Part shown: positions 12,501 through 21,497 of the stretch, piece by piece | How positions within the stretch are numbered: the stretch's first letter is position 1 | Layout of the letters: the number at the start of each line of letters is the position of its first letter | Origin: Gari tellinella | Taxonomy: Eukaryota > Mollusca > Bivalvia > Cardiida > Psammobiidae | Reading direction: 5' to 3' | NCBI GenBank assembly: GCA_922989275.2 | Contig: OV277868.1 | Span: 77,800,216-77,864,215 of the forward strand | Length of the DNA: 64,000 nt | The notes under the pieces: model-generated | Database searches by the model: none | The model's input: the letters and a program-made list of their open reading frames with translations, nothing else | Told to the model about the DNA's origin: nothing | Made by a program: the position numbers and the translations under genes

Positions 12501-14796
12501 CACTAAAACGTAGAAAAGAACAACATTTGGACAATTCTGATAATTCTTGTTTATCTTGGTGGCAAACAGTTTGGAGCCTGATCAGACGCTCCAAACTGTT
12601 TGCACTGCAAATAATAGTTTTAGCGTAAACGCATTTATTGGGAAAGAATAACAGATTCTCCACTGTAACAACTCCCTCCGAAAAAAACACATACAACATT
12701 TGTATCCCAGGATTTTGTTGTAGACCAGGGGCACTGTACAATTATATTTAGATTAATCTTTAACCCGGTGTGGTACATGTAACTTGCAAACAGTTAGAGT
12801 CCTTATTAGACACCGCGTTACGTGATTAGGATTCAAAACCTTTTGACATTGTTTCAATATTTCTAAGTCAAAATGCCTAATATTTTATTTTGAGAAATAA
12901 AAGCAGATGACCATTGTATATTAATGACGTCAGTGAATGGGTTAAGTTGCATGAACACTGTGCAAAACTGGGAACGACATTACTGTACCCCGTTGATACA
13001 AATCTAAACATAAATGTAATGTAATACAATTGATACAATAATAACTTTTTGTAAGAATTGGCAAACAGTTTGGAGATTGATACAGTGGAGAAAACGTTAT
13101 TCTTTCCCAATAAACGCGTTTACGCTAAAACTATTTTTTGCAGTACAAACAGTTTGGAGCCAGATCAGACGCCGGGTAACCCGGCGTCTGATCAGGCTCC
13201 AAACTGTTTGCCACCAATATAAACATGAAATATCAGAATTGTCCAAAAGTTGTTCTTTTCTACGTTTTAGTGCTTTGCGTTTGCGTACGTTTGCGTTTAA
13301 ACGGGAAAGAATAACAGATTCTCCACTGTAAGAAGCCGGCTTTATTAAATGTCTGATATAGCTCTCTATTGTTTGCAATGAACATAAAATAGATTGTAGA
13401 TTGGTCCAATTGTAGTATATATTATTCTATGGACACGACGCAATGATGACGGAGTATGTAACTATGTGCATGTATTCCAGCACTTTAAACTCTTGACTGC
13501 CAAATCCGACAACGCAAATTTGTACTTACTTACTTACTTACTTAGTCCTCTTCATCCCTGGCGGGACATAGGGCCGTCACCACAGTTCTCCATCGGACTC
13601 GGTCTGTTGCCACTCTCTTTGCCTCTCCCCATGACATGTTGATCTTAGACAGCTCAATATTCAGGGTTCTCCTCCAGGTTTGGACCGGTCGACCTCTCTT
13701 TCGTCTTCCCTGTGGGTTCCAATCCAGGGAGTGCCGTGCTATGTCCCTACGCAGAGTGTGTCCAATCCATCTCCATTTTCGCTGTCTGATAGCGTCTGTG
13801 ATGGGTGTCTGATTCGTTCGCTGCCATAGTTCCCTGTTGGATATTTTGTCCGGCCATCTGATGTGGATGATTTGTCTAAGGCATGTGTTTATGAAAACTT
13901 GTAGCTTGTTGTCCAGCTTCTTAGTGTGTCTCCAGATTTCTGCTCCATATAACAGTACTGTTTTGACATTGAAGTTAAACAGTCTGGTCTTGGTTTTCAG
14001 GTGGATGTTCCTGTTCTTCCAGATTGGTTTGAGCATGGTGAAGGCGTGTCTTACCTTGCCAATTCTGGCCTGGATATCCTCTTCGCTGCCCCCTGTCTTG
14101 CTTACAACACTGCCTAGGTAGGTAAACTGGGGCACCTCCTCTATGATCTCTTCCCCCAATTGAATGGGTGTTTCCTGGGCTGCATTGATTCTCATGCTTT
14201 TGGTCTTTGTGGTGTTAATCTCCAACCCAGTGCGTTTGGCATTCAACTGGAGGTGTTCTGTCTTCTTCTGTATGTGCTGGAATGTGTGTTACAGAAGCCC
14301 TATGTCATCAGCGAAGTCCAGATCTTCTAGTCGCTAGGTCAGGGTCCATTGTATGCACGCAAATTTGTACAAGCAGTTTTATTATACAACGTGTAGAGCG
14401 GCTTCTAATCATGTTCCAAACTGTTTGACACTCTTGCACATGTAATATTATTTAATTAAAAATAAAAACAAAACCTAAACTTATATACACCGACGATATA
14501 CATATATTTGGCAATCAGACTTCATTAAAAATTTGAGAGGTGTTCAGCCTTCGCCTGCTGATCTCGACTTGAGAAATATTTGCAAACAGTTTGGAACATA
14601 ACCAGGCGCCGCGTGAGGCTGTGTTTGATTTGAATCCAAAATTGTTGTCACTTATCTTCAGTGTCAATGCATAAATGGTAAGTTTATAAATTTTGTGGAC
14701 CACCATTTCAAAGCAGACAGTTTCACAACAGGATTACGATTAATACCATGAAAGAAACTTACCGATCAGAGCGCACAGGACAATTGCGAGCTTCAT
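3399..14796 (-). CDS. Gene A: Cvsi-like secreted Cys/His-rich protein, three exons
   Basis: Coding exons are 14763-14796, 9009-9128 and 3399-3529 (285 nt, 94 residues plus stop). Exon 1 encodes MKLAIVLCALI, a hydrophobic signal peptide that finishes in exon 2 (AVTLA). The mature chain of about 78 residues has 12 Cys in two six-Cys modules: C-x5-C-x-C-x8-C-x4-C-x-C, then C-x5-C-x4-C-x7-C-x12-C-x-C. The second module is His/Gly-rich. Both introns are GT-AG and phase 1. From memory, the small size, signal peptide, 12 Cys and the CxC ends match the bivalve Cvsi subtilisin-inhibitor family (MEROPS I84), which acts extracellularly on microbial proteases; the inhibitor role is inference. It is the simplest of three tandem paralogues, with a single module-2 exon that carries the stop. 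AATAAA signals lie about 45 bp past the stop. Introns of 5.6 and 5.5 kb are filled with MITEs. Confidence 0.85.
3653..3900. mobile_element. F4 MITE (piggyBac-type, hairpin B)
   Basis: TTAACTCTTTGAACCCTAGTC to GGGAGGAAAAGGTTAA, with TTAA at both ends and hairpin B (about 3728-3795). Lies in gene A intron 2, close to exon 3. Confidence 0.8.
4200..4380. mobile_element. Partial hAT-like MITE related to 59528-59722
   Basis: Shares AGGGCTCCAGATAA, CGAAGAGAC and the TAACCAC/GGTGTAAC neighbourhood with the 59.5 kb copy, but the right end is lost. Confidence 0.5.
4700..5995. repeat. Satellite-like repeat, period about 162 bp, with an orientation switch
   Basis: Units carry GGCAATAACTCAGATAT, CATTTTCAGCAAGTTTGGTG and CTGAAACAGTCATTTTTTAAT. 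From about 5160 to 5990 five units run in one direction (CAGTCATTTTT near 5330, 5497, 5657, 5818). From 4710 to 4960 the same unit is in the opposite direction (AAATGACTGTTTCAG, TTGAGTTATTGCCC). Between them lies 200 bp of non-repeat. Confidence 0.7.
6300..6625. mobile_element. F3 MITE pieces
   Basis: Two overlapping copies: GGGTTACGCGGTGTCATCAGG at 6307 and a second with TTAACCGCTTCACTGCCGTA (6433) to GGCAGTGAATGGGTTAA (6608-6624). Further F3 pieces lie at about 4500-4630, 20579-20740, 26015-26100, 28772-28975, 29275-29430, 35518-35686, 47325-47435 and 56170-56288. Confidence 0.55.
6654..6903. mobile_element. F1 MITE, complete
   Basis: TACAGGGGAGAATCTGTTATTC to CACATTCTCCACTGTA; hairpin A (6775-6840) near-perfect with a GGGTTACCC centre. 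Confidence 0.85.
6939..7095. mobile_element. F1 MITE, left-truncated
   Basis: Starts TTCTGATAATTCATC, i.e. inside the left arm, and repeats almost exactly the right two thirds of the copy at 6654-6903. Likely a local duplication. Confidence 0.75.
7100..7364. mobile_element. F1 MITE, old copy
   Basis: TACAGCGAAGAACCCGTTATTC to GTATTCTCTACTGTA with a decayed hairpin (GACGCCGAATTACCCATCGTC). Confidence 0.65.
7550..7737. mobile_element. F1 MITE, left-truncated, perfect hairpin
   Basis: Begins CAACGTAGAAAAGTAC and ends ACGTTTTCTCCACTGTA. Hairpin A at 7609-7671 is perfect. Confidence 0.8.
7740..8015. mobile_element. Inverted-repeat element (CGTCGTACGAC family)
   Basis: GTCGTAAGTCAGATC (left) against GACTTA(C/G)GACCG and GTCGTACGACG (right), with centre ATCGTCATGAAAAGACGATTCC. 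A second copy lies at 26595-26835 (GTCGTAAGTCAACAC, TTGTCTTGAAAAGACGATTCC, TTGACTTACGACCG). Confidence 0.55.
8120..8974. mobile_element. Foldback element with nested hairpins
   Basis: A single imperfect palindrome centred near 8567. Arms pair over about 425 bp (TGTACATGTACGTAAATGACG at 8413 with its complement ending 8722; CCAACTGGTGATG at 8268 with CATCACCAGTTGG ending 8867). The tip of each arm is itself a ~120-160 bp hairpin (8120-8276 and 8859-8974) starting CCAG(C/T)TG. No coding potential; a non-autonomous foldback transposon is the likely identity. Confidence 0.7.
9009..9128 (-). CDS. Gene A exon 2 (six-Cys module 1)
   Basis: 120 bp between a TAG acceptor (9129-9131) and a GTAAGA donor (9003-9008); both junctions are phase 1. 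It encodes the end of the signal peptide and module 1, with CDHDHPCTC and later CVSTG. It is two codons longer than the homologous exons of genes B and C (an extra residue pair in the GPGVG tail). The exon is wedged between a pogo-like MITE that starts 9 bp beyond the acceptor and a foldback element that ends about 30 bp beyond the donor. Confidence 0.88.
9140..9524. mobile_element. Pogo-like MITE carrying F5 hairpin
   Basis: Ends CAGTGAAACCCCTCTAAACCGG and its complement, flanked by TA. The interior is an F5 element from about 9237 with the hairpin AAAGCAGG-x-AATGCGCC (9328-9400). It starts 9 bp upstream of the acceptor of gene A exon 2. Confidence 0.8.
9525..10920. other. Gene-poor stretch of gene A intron 1
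   Basis: No gene seen. Short repeats CTAAC-GGCC(A/G) (CGGCCAATTTC, CGGCCAACGGCCATG, AACGGCCACTAAA, AACGGCCATTTTGG) suggest another decayed MITE at about 9650-10370. A decayed F4 piece is near 10805-10905. Confidence 0.4.
10966..11052. mobile_element. Very short MITE
   Basis: Only 87 bp: ATCAGTCCCTCCCTGTAACAGC to GCTGTTGAAGGGAGGTTCCACTGTA, with TIRs making up most of the length. Confidence 0.5.
11493..11853. mobile_element. F2 MITE, complete
   Basis: TAAAGCGCTCCCTCTCTACAAC to GGAGAGAGGGAGTACTGTA. Perfect hairpin A (11594-11657): CAGCTTTTATCC / GATCAGACGCCGCG. In gene A intron 1. Confidence 0.85.
12180..12738. mobile_element. F2 MITE interrupted by an F1 insertion
   Basis: Left part TACAATGCCCCATGCTCACAAC with hairpin A (12342-12410). 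F1 occupies 12443-12667; the right part continues ACAACTCCCTCCG to GGGGCACTGTA. Confidence 0.7.
12443..12667. mobile_element. F1 MITE with half hairpin, nested in F2
   Basis: TACAGTGGAGAATTTGTTATTC to CAGATTCTCCACTGTA; the hairpin tip is deleted (GATCAGACG joins directly to CTCCAAACTG). Confidence 0.8.
12762..12947. mobile_element. F3 MITE, decayed
   Basis: TTTAACCCGGTGTGGTACATG to ACGTCAGTGAATGGGTTAA with half of hairpin A lost. Confidence 0.6.
13081..13330. mobile_element. F1 MITE, complete
   Basis: TACAGTGGAGAAAACGTTATTC to CAGATTCTCCACTGTA; perfect hairpin A. Reverse orientation relative to the 6.65 kb copy (CCCAATAAACGCG on the left). Confidence 0.85.
13526..14345 (-). pseudogene. RTE-like LINE 3' end (5'-truncated reverse transcriptase)
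   Basis: Open from 14246 to 13542 (234 residues), and the homology begins further upstream near 14345, where LDFADDIGLL (catalytic FADD) is followed by a stop. Later motifs are FTYLGSVVS, VLLYGAEIW, RKWRWIGHTLRR and RGRPVQTWRR, ending CPARDEED. The stop is followed at once by (AAGT)n at 13526-13541. A short tandem tail directly after the stop is typical of RTE-type elements. Confidence 0.75.
14763..14796 (-). CDS. Gene A exon 1 (signal peptide)
   Basis: 34 coding bases run from ATG to a GTAAGT donor (14757-14762) and end in phase 1. The bases after position 6 differ from gene B exon 1 only in a synonymous Ile codon. The ATG is chosen because the same ATG context (ACCAACATG) is kept in gene B and the peptide is a good signal sequence. 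Confidence 0.88.
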
Positions 14797-14868
14797 GTTG
14801 GTAATGAGTTGTCTTGGTGTTCTTCAAACAGTGAATAGACAGTGATTTGAAGAGTCTCCAGACACAGG

Positions 14869-14940
14869 TTATATAGCCGAATAATCATTGCGGTCAGTCA
14901 CGGAAAATCTCAGCTCGTGGGAAGACAACAGATATAATCT
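14869..14940 (-). promoter_or_regulatory. Gene A promoter: TATA box and conserved upstream block
   Basis: On the minus strand TATATAA lies at 14869-14875, about 75 bp before the ATG. Upstream, at 14902-14911 (plus-strand reading GGAAAATCTC), is a motif within a block GTCAGTCACGGAAAATCTCAG that also occurs before genes B and C at the same distance from the TATA box. On the minus strand it reads GAGATTTTCC, one base from a consensus kappa-B site; control by Rel/NF-kB is inference. Confidence 0.6.
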
Positions 14941-15019
14941 TGTCTAACGTCACGAGCTGAGATTGAATACCATGACCATAGTCTGACCCAGTGTAAATCA
15001 AAACAGGTGGTGCTGAACA

Positions 15020-15495
15020 CAGTCAACCCTAGGGACGAGTATGCTAGTCCTTCATACAGTGGATACTCTTTTATTCTTTCCCAATAAACGCGTTTACGCT
15101 AAAACTATTATTTGCAGTGCAAACAGTTTGGAGCCAGATCAGACGCCGGGTTACCCGGCGTCTGGTCAGGCTCCAAACTGTTTGCCACCAAGATAAACAA
15201 GAATTATCAGAATTGTCCAAAAGTTGTTCTTTTCTACGTTTTAGTGCTTTGCGTTTGCGTACGTTTGCGTTTAAACGGGAAAGAATAACAGATTATCCAC
15301 TGTAGTCCTCCATAAACAAGTTTCCTGTGTAGAGCTTACTTGTCCTCGGCAAACAGTATAAATGAGTGCTCTGATCAAGACCTGCACTGTCTGTGATTTT
15401 GCCATATATTGCAGAAAAAATAATTTAGTCATAAATGGACAAGACGTAATTTGAAATTGGAAATTGCCATTTAAAATAAGGGATGAATTAATCAA
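15020..15495. mobile_element. Old F4 MITE split by an F1 insertion
   Basis: CAGTCAACCCTAGGGACGAG (left) continues after the F1 copy at 15055-15304 with ACTTGTCCTCGGCAAACAG and a decayed hairpin B. Confidence 0.6.
15055..15304. mobile_element. F1 MITE, nested in old F4
   Basis: TACAGTGGATACTCTTTTATTC to CAGATTATCCACTGTA, hairpin A perfect but for one base. Lies just upstream of the gene A promoter. Confidence 0.85.
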
Positions 15496-15510
15496 AACAG
15501 TATAGAAATA

Positions 15511-17401
15511 CGAGGGATGTTCAAAAAAGATTTCCGCTGACAAACCTTCGGAGCAATGGCATTCTGCTATACGTCGATAGCAGTTCTGATATATAATTCG
15601 TTTCTCGTTTACGTGTGCTGATGTTATGTAAGGCAGAGTGAATGAGCAAGCTGAGTACAGAGCAGTCATCAAGTTCCTGTACAGTTAAACCCCTCTAAAC
15701 TGGAACCTCTAAATACCGGAATTCTCTCTAAACCAGACAAAAATGTTGGTCCCGTTTCCAACCCTTCTTTATTTTAACACACTACACCATAAACGTGCCT
15801 TATTACGCCTTTGATTGTTTCCTTCACTGAAGAAAAGACATTCATGAATATGTATTATCATAAATATTTTCTATATGCTAGCAAATGATAGCTTAAAACA
15901 GGTTGAAAGTAAAGCGGAATGCGCCTTAAGGTGCATTCTGCTTTACTTTCAACCTGCTTTAAGTGATCAGCTATCTTCCATACTAGAACCAAGATATGGG
16001 TTAAACTCTTCTAAACCGGAAATCCCTCTAAACCGGACATTTATGTTGTCCCCACACATGTCCGGTTTAGAGGGGTTACACTGTATTTGAAATGTTACAC
16101 ACTGAAGTAGACATTTGATGAGATGAAAGCGGTTAATGGGGATGATACCCCGTGATATAATATTGCTAAACACAATCATCGTCGGTTCAATTGTGATCGT
16201 ATATCTGTGGAAACGGTCTGAACCCTTTCATGATAAAATTATTCGGGATATTTCTACCCCTTCACCGCTTTATTGTCGTCTGCTTCAGTATTGTTATCTG
16301 CAATACACGTTTCAAAGATATATTTAAGGTTGTATGACTTAATAAATATCGATAATAGTGTCAAACAGTTAGGTCCTGATTAGACTCCACAACTTTTGCA
16401 AACGCGCTATAAGGCGTCATTGAGAGTGAAAGGGTTAATTCCTTGGCGCCAACATACCACAGGCGGAGGCAGTCATTTTGGACGGTCGTCGCGTATCATT
16501 TCGCAAACTAGCCTATGAGGTTCAAATCAGTGTGGAGTATGTGGAATAAATTATTCATGACTATTTGTACATGGGAAAGGTGTCTGGTCGATGGAGTTTA
16601 CGGTTTCTCACACCTTTCCAGAAGCAAGAACTAGTCGAGTGCTCCCAAGCTCTTTTGATCGTGTGCCGAGACAATCAGGAGTAATATTTTGATAAACTAA
16701 TTACACAGGACGAAACATCGGAGCATTATTTATGATCCGGAGACAAAACCTCAGTCGAAGAAATGGAAAAAAATTGACCCACCTCCTTCGAAGAAGGCAC
16801 ATGTCCAACCATGAGTGGCAAAATCATGACGACAGTATAATGGATTCATCGTATAGTAGTGGCGATATATTTCTTGGCTAAGGACACCACAATTACTTGG
16901 GCATGTTATGCTTTACTTATGAAGAAATTGCGAAAATCCATAAAAACGAGAAGCGTTTAGTGTTGACCAGAGGGAATCGCCTCCAGCAAGCTAATGTTCA
17001 AGTTCACAACACCCATGTTGCCCAGACAGAAGTTTGGTTCGACGGCTACGATAGCTTCCCTCAGCGCCCTTAGTCTCCCGACCTGAAACGAGCAGACTTG
17101 CGTTTCCTGCTCGATTCTTTCGTATTTATTTCCATCTCTTTCTAACCATAAATACATTTAAAGGGAAACACGTTTCTCAGACTCTGAAAGCCTCATTTCT
17201 GAAGGCAATACATGGCTTCCGGCACAACCTGCTCCGTTCTATAGTAGAGGTCTCCATAGCTGCAATAAACGATGGAATAAGTATGTCGACCTCACCATGT
17301 GGCCTATAGAGGTACATGTATATTATAATGTCGGTGTACAATTTCAACTTCCTACCTAATACGAAAGTAGGTCAGGGAAAACCGTTATTGAACATCCCTC
17401 G
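15511..17401 (+). mobile_element. Decayed mariner transposon with nested insertions
   Basis: Inverted ends CGAGGGATGTTCAAAA (15511) and TTGAACATCCCTCG (ending 17401). Transposase traces on the plus strand: EYRAVIKFLY just before 15680, then after two nested MITEs HDYLYMGKVSGRW, LITQDETS, YDPETKPQSKKWK (split by frame changes), HVAQTEVWFDGYDSFP and KGKHVSQT. Many stops and frameshifts. Nested inside are a pogo-like MITE (15680-16085) and an F3-like MITE (about 16216-16437), the latter ending in GGGTTAA exactly where mariner homology resumes. Confidence 0.75.
15680..16085. mobile_element. Pogo-like MITE carrying F5 hairpin, nested in mariner
   Basis: Ends CAGTTAAACCCCTCTAAACTGG and CCGGTTTAGAGGGGTTACACTG with TA at both sides. 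Inside is the F5 block with its 70-bp hairpin (about 15890-15962). The insertion splits the N-terminal transposase coding of the mariner. Confidence 0.75.
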
Positions 17402-17447
17402 AAAATGATACGCCTTTTATCTCTTCACGTCCATGCCGTCATGAGGT

Positions 17448-17664
17448 TTAACCCCTTCGCTGCCATGACGTCATCAAATTTAAACAATTGTCGTCTGCTT
17501 CTATTTCAAAAAAACAATTTTTAGGTATTTTGTCTTAAGAAATATTGAAATGAGTGTCAAACAGTTAGGATTCTGATCAGACGCCGCGTTACGCGGCGTC
17601 TGATCAGGATCCAAACTGTTTGCAAATAACTACTGTACTCGGGGTAAGGCAGTGAAGGGGTTAA
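17448..17664. mobile_element. F3 MITE (piggyBac-type, hairpin A), complete
   Basis: TTAACCCCTTCGCTGCCATG to GGCAGTGAAGGGGTTAA with TTAA at both ends. Hairpin A (about 17558-17621): GATCAGACGCCGCGTTACGC and its partner. Confidence 0.85.
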
Positions 17665-17846
17665 ACGGTCATTGTCCGCTTTATTTTCTCAATATTTAGG
17701 TAAAGTGACTTCAGTTACATAGTAGTGATTGTCAAACAGCTTGGTTCCTATTCAGGCGCCGCGTTACGCGGCATCTGATCAGGATCCAAACTGTTTGGAA
17801 GTACATGTAACCGTTGCATTAGGGATAAGGCACGAAATGGGTTAGG
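17661..17846. mobile_element. F3 MITE, adjacent copy
   Basis: Shares the TTAA of the previous copy and ends CACGAAATGGGTTA. Hairpin A with a few mismatches. Confidence 0.7.
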
Positions 17847-17952
17847 CCCGTACTTGTATAGTTATACACCAACAAGATGCTTTGGTTTACGTTGCCATAA
17901 ACGTTGGGGTTCATTGTATATACACAGCTTGTTAAATTAGATAAAGATGATT

Positions 17953-18157
17953 TTAACCCCTTCACTGGTATAACTCTTTATAATAAGTGTCGTCTTTTTT
18001 CTCTCTCAGATCTTACCTTTAGGTAATTAGTCTAAGGTGGTATATATATATATTTGAGTTCAATAGCTTAGCTCATAATGAGACGCTCCTTAAGAGGCGC
18101 CAAAACCATTTTTTGACAAATAAACGGTATACTCGGAGTAAGGCAAAGACAAGATTA
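17953..18157. mobile_element. F3-like MITE (piggyBac-type), decayed
   Basis: TTAACCCCTTCACTGGTATA at left; the hairpin is reduced to GACGCTCCTTAAGAGGCGCC. Confidence 0.6.
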
Positions 18158-18402
18158 ACCTTTTCATGATTAAATTTATCATGAGATTTTTACCCCTTCA
18201 CAGTCATATGGTCGTCTGCTGCAATATGGTTGTCTACAATATCGTTTCAAAATTAGATTTAAGGCAGTATAACTAACGTAATTTTGAAACAAATGGCAAA
18301 CAGTTTTGATTTTGATCAGACGCCGCGTTACGCGGCGTCTGATCAGGATCAAAACTGTTTGCAACTAGGTTTTATGACGTCATTGAGGGTGAAAGGGTTA
18401 AC
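18155..18402. mobile_element. F3-type MITE with perfect hairpin A
   Basis: TTAACCTTTTCATGATTAAA to GAGGGTGAAAGGGTTAA. Hairpin A at 18298-18361 is perfect over about 29 bp per arm (GATCAGACGCCGCGTTACGC). Confidence 0.8.
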
Positions 18403-18998
18403 ACGATGCCAAACTCTTATTTCACAATATTGGACATTAAAGAGACTGTAGACACGATGTGGCCTATATTTTGATTGGGAAATGGAAGTAAGATGCAATT
18501 TTAAATATCAACATTTTAGTTGAGAAAAGTATTTATAATAAAAAAAAGTTTAAAAGAATGACAGTAATGAGCTTGGCAGAGTTTTGAATCTGGTACGATG
18601 AGTCAAAACAAATGTATTAGGCCGATTCTCTTTATCAAAGTTAGCCGGAATAATAGTTATATTTTATTTTGACATCCGATACGAAGAGCACGAGGATATG
18701 GACGAAACACTGTGTTTGAATGAAGTAGAAATATGCGATTTTGAAATGCATGCATTAAAGTATATGCAAGTTCGTTCCAGTAATGTTTCTGAGGTTAAGT
18801 TTAATGCCAACATTCACATTATAATGACCTTTTCCAACAGGCGATTGAATTTCTTTTATCGTGATTAGTGATCTTACATTTGCAAATGCCAATCTGCTAT
18901 CTGGTGTTCAGTCTCTTTCAGGCAACAGGTACTATTCCGATATGTTTCTGTTTCCTTTTCAATACAAAGTTGCAAACCGAAAAGTAATTATATGCATG

Positions 18999-19110
18999 GT
19001 TTTCTTAGCCCTTAAAACAATGGCCTGTTTTAAGTATTGAAGATCGATGACCATTTACAGCAGGTTGAAAGTAAAACTGCTTTACTTTCATCCTGATTTA
19101 TGTAACATGG
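18999..19110. mobile_element. F5 MITE fragment
   Basis: Hairpin C arms CAGCAGGTTGAAAGTAAA and TTTACTTTCATCCTG with the tip deleted. Confidence 0.5.
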
Positions 19111-19127
19111 TGAAAAAGTTGTGACTT

Positions 19128-19196
19128 AACTGGAACTCGAACCTCGGACCTCTGGTGTACCTTGCCATCGCTTTAACCACTGGGCTACCGAGTCAT
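19128..19196 (-). other. tRNA-like sequence (tRNA pseudogene or SINE head)
   Basis: Minus strand has an A box TAGCCCAGTGG (19177-19187) and a B box GGTTCGAGTTCC (19132-19143) at normal spacing. The acceptor and T stems do not pair well, so this is not a working tRNA gene. Confidence 0.5.
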
Positions 19197-19489
19197 CTAG
19201 TAAAGCAATGCAACCATTTTACCATAATCTCAACCCGTCTACATTTAATCTACCATTTACTGGTATAAAGACAATATATATGTATATCAAAGGTATGTAA
19301 CTTATGACTCTTTAAAATGGAACTATTTTCTCCAATGGCTGAAAAATTTAATACGTAAAAATGCGTATAAAAGGAGTTATTAAACATATTCCTGAGCAAC
19401 CGCATCGGTCCCTCTTTTGCTGAAAAATATATACAGGGATATATGCACAAAGTACTACACATACACATCTATTTTCATGCCACCGCCAT

Positions 19490-20260
19490 GTAATGACCGG
19501 GGCACACGAATTACCCCTTTCGACATTCAGTTCTCCCGTCTTTCCGTCATTCCGTCATCATTTAGTTTCCGTTCAATATCTCTGTCATGGATGCGAATAT
19601 TCAAATCATATTGGTATATGGATACATCATTGCAATTTGCAAGTCACGTTCGAATTTGGGTTCGACCCAAAAGGTTTTGACAGAGTTATGCCAGTTAGAC
19701 TCATAAAATGTCCAACAATTTGTGATTTCCGCTCCTTATCTCAGTCATGCATTGACATTTGGAAGCAAAATTTGGTATATAGACACACCATGGCAATATG
19801 CAGGTCAAATTTGAAATCGGGGTCCGCGCAATAAGTAAGGACATAGTTATGCCCTTTGACATGATAATTTCTGACAATTTGTCATATCCGCTTATTATCG
19901 CTTTTGAATGCACAACCCCTGTGTGAATATATAAATATGGTATAATAAAATCTCAGTGGGGCATTGTCATTTTGAACTGAAATTTGGTAAATAAACACAT
20001 CATGGCAATGCGCAGGTCAAATTTGATTTTGGGATTCGCACAATAGATAGAGTAATGCCCCTTGGACTTAGACAATTTCTGAAATGTGTGGTGTCCACTC
20101 ATTATCATATCTTGACATGTTTAACCTATATTTCAGATAATGGTACACAATGAGAATACATGTACACAGGTCAATTTTGAATATGGTTTTGATAAATCTT
20201 GACATAGTTATGTCGCTTGCACTAAAAAAATAATAATTCACGAGTTATGCAACCATGAGT
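19490..20260. repeat. Degenerate tandem repeat, period 160-205 bp
   Basis: Units share GACATAGTTATGCCC(C)TTGGAC, ACAATTTGTGAT-x-TCC and ATGGCAATATGCAGGTCAAA; boxes lie near 19680, 19840, 20045 and 20205. No coding potential seen. Confidence 0.6.
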
Positions 20261-20341
20261 TTAGATCGACATTGTACTATATTGGTGCCGCTTGGGGCAC
20301 CCGTGTCGCACCTACACATCTCTAGCGTTGTTAGAGTTGAG

Positions 20342-20550
20342 TACAATAGAACCTCTCTATTACTACCACTAAATTGTGTCAAATAGTAGTCGTTTCAGAC
20401 AGGCGACTGCTTAAAGCAATGTGAAAGTGAAACAGAAAGCTCCTACAGGAGCTTTCTGTTTCACTTTCACATTGCTTTAAGCTGTCACCTATCTTTTATA
20501 CAGACAATTGGCCTTATTTCTAGTGGTCGTAATAGAGAGGTTTTACTGTA
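20342..20550. mobile_element. Tc1/mariner-type MITE with hairpin core D
   Basis: Ends AATAGAACCTCTCTATTACTAC and GTAATAGAGAGGTTTTACTG, flanked by TA. Centre is a near-perfect hairpin (20411-20481) built on TTAAAGCAATGTGAAAGTGA and GAAAGCTCC. A degraded relative lies at about 23340-23490. Confidence 0.75.
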
Positions 20551-20893
20551 TATACAATGTTGGGAGAATGCGATGGACTTAACCCTTTCACTCTCATTGT
20601 CGCTTAAAAGCGCGTTTGCAAACAGTGTTTGACACTCGTTTTAAAATTTCTTCATTCATACTGCAGTATTTTTTAAACTTTGAAACGATATATTGCAGAC
20701 AACAAACTTGAAGCAGATGACAACATAGAGTGCCATGGTGGCGTAATTGCAGTAGAGGTGTGGAAATCATGACAGTCTACTCGTCTCTTATCTTTGTCTG
20801 TCAGGTTGTAACATAAATGGAGGACAATACGTGATAATAAGTAGGACAATATTGCATCACAATTTGCAGTGTTAGCAGTAATAAGCCATATTG

Positions 20894-21144
20894 TACAGTG
20901 GAGATAACGTTATTCTTTCCCGTTGAAACACAAACGAAACGCAAACGCAAAGCACTACAACGCAGAAAAGTACAACTTTTGGACAATTCTGATAATTCAT
21001 GTTTATCTTGGTGGAAAACAGTTTGGAGCCTGATCAGACGCCGGGTTATCCGGCGTCTGATCTAGCTCCAAACTGTTTGCATCGGAAATAATAGTTTTAA
21101 CGTAAACGCGTTTATTGGGAAAGAATAACGTTTTCTCTACTGTA
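20894..21144. mobile_element. F1 MITE
   Basis: TACAGTGGAGATAACGTTATTC to ACGTTTTCTCTACTGTA, hairpin A present. Confidence 0.85.
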
Positions 21145-21146
21145 CC

Positions 21147-21407
21147 TTAACCCATTTACCCTTAGCCTGGTTATACTTTTAAAATATATTGTGAAGGTTA
21201 CCACTTTACGCAGGTTGAAAGTCAAGCAGAATACGCCTTCAGGCACATTCTGCTTTAACTTCAGCCTGATTTAAGCTACCATCTGCTAGAATATATATAA
21301 TACAAATCGTAGCATACGTATTCTAATCTGTATGAATTGGAACTATTTTCCTCGGTTAAGAAATAAATTAAATGCGTAAAAGGGCGGTTTTACGAGGGAA
21401 CAGTTAA
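21147..21407. mobile_element. F5 MITE (piggyBac-type)
   Basis: TTAACCCATTTACCCTTAGC to ACGAGGGAACAGTTAA with a decayed hairpin C (about 21210-21275). It sits 2 bp from an F1 copy. Confidence 0.7.
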
Positions 21408-21497
21408 AATACTATGGTGTTGAACCTCAACATATGCCGAGTCACTGTTATATCAATTTCTTTTTCAGTCAAACTACCAATAATAATTAGGTTTTTC

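Noticed and set aside
16957..17157. Minus-strand ORF in the mariner region
   Set aside because: Shadow of the plus-strand transposase remnant.
19417..19834. Overlapping plus-strand ORFs of 87 and 113 residues
   Set aside because: They lie in degenerate tandem repeats and no conserved domain is seen.
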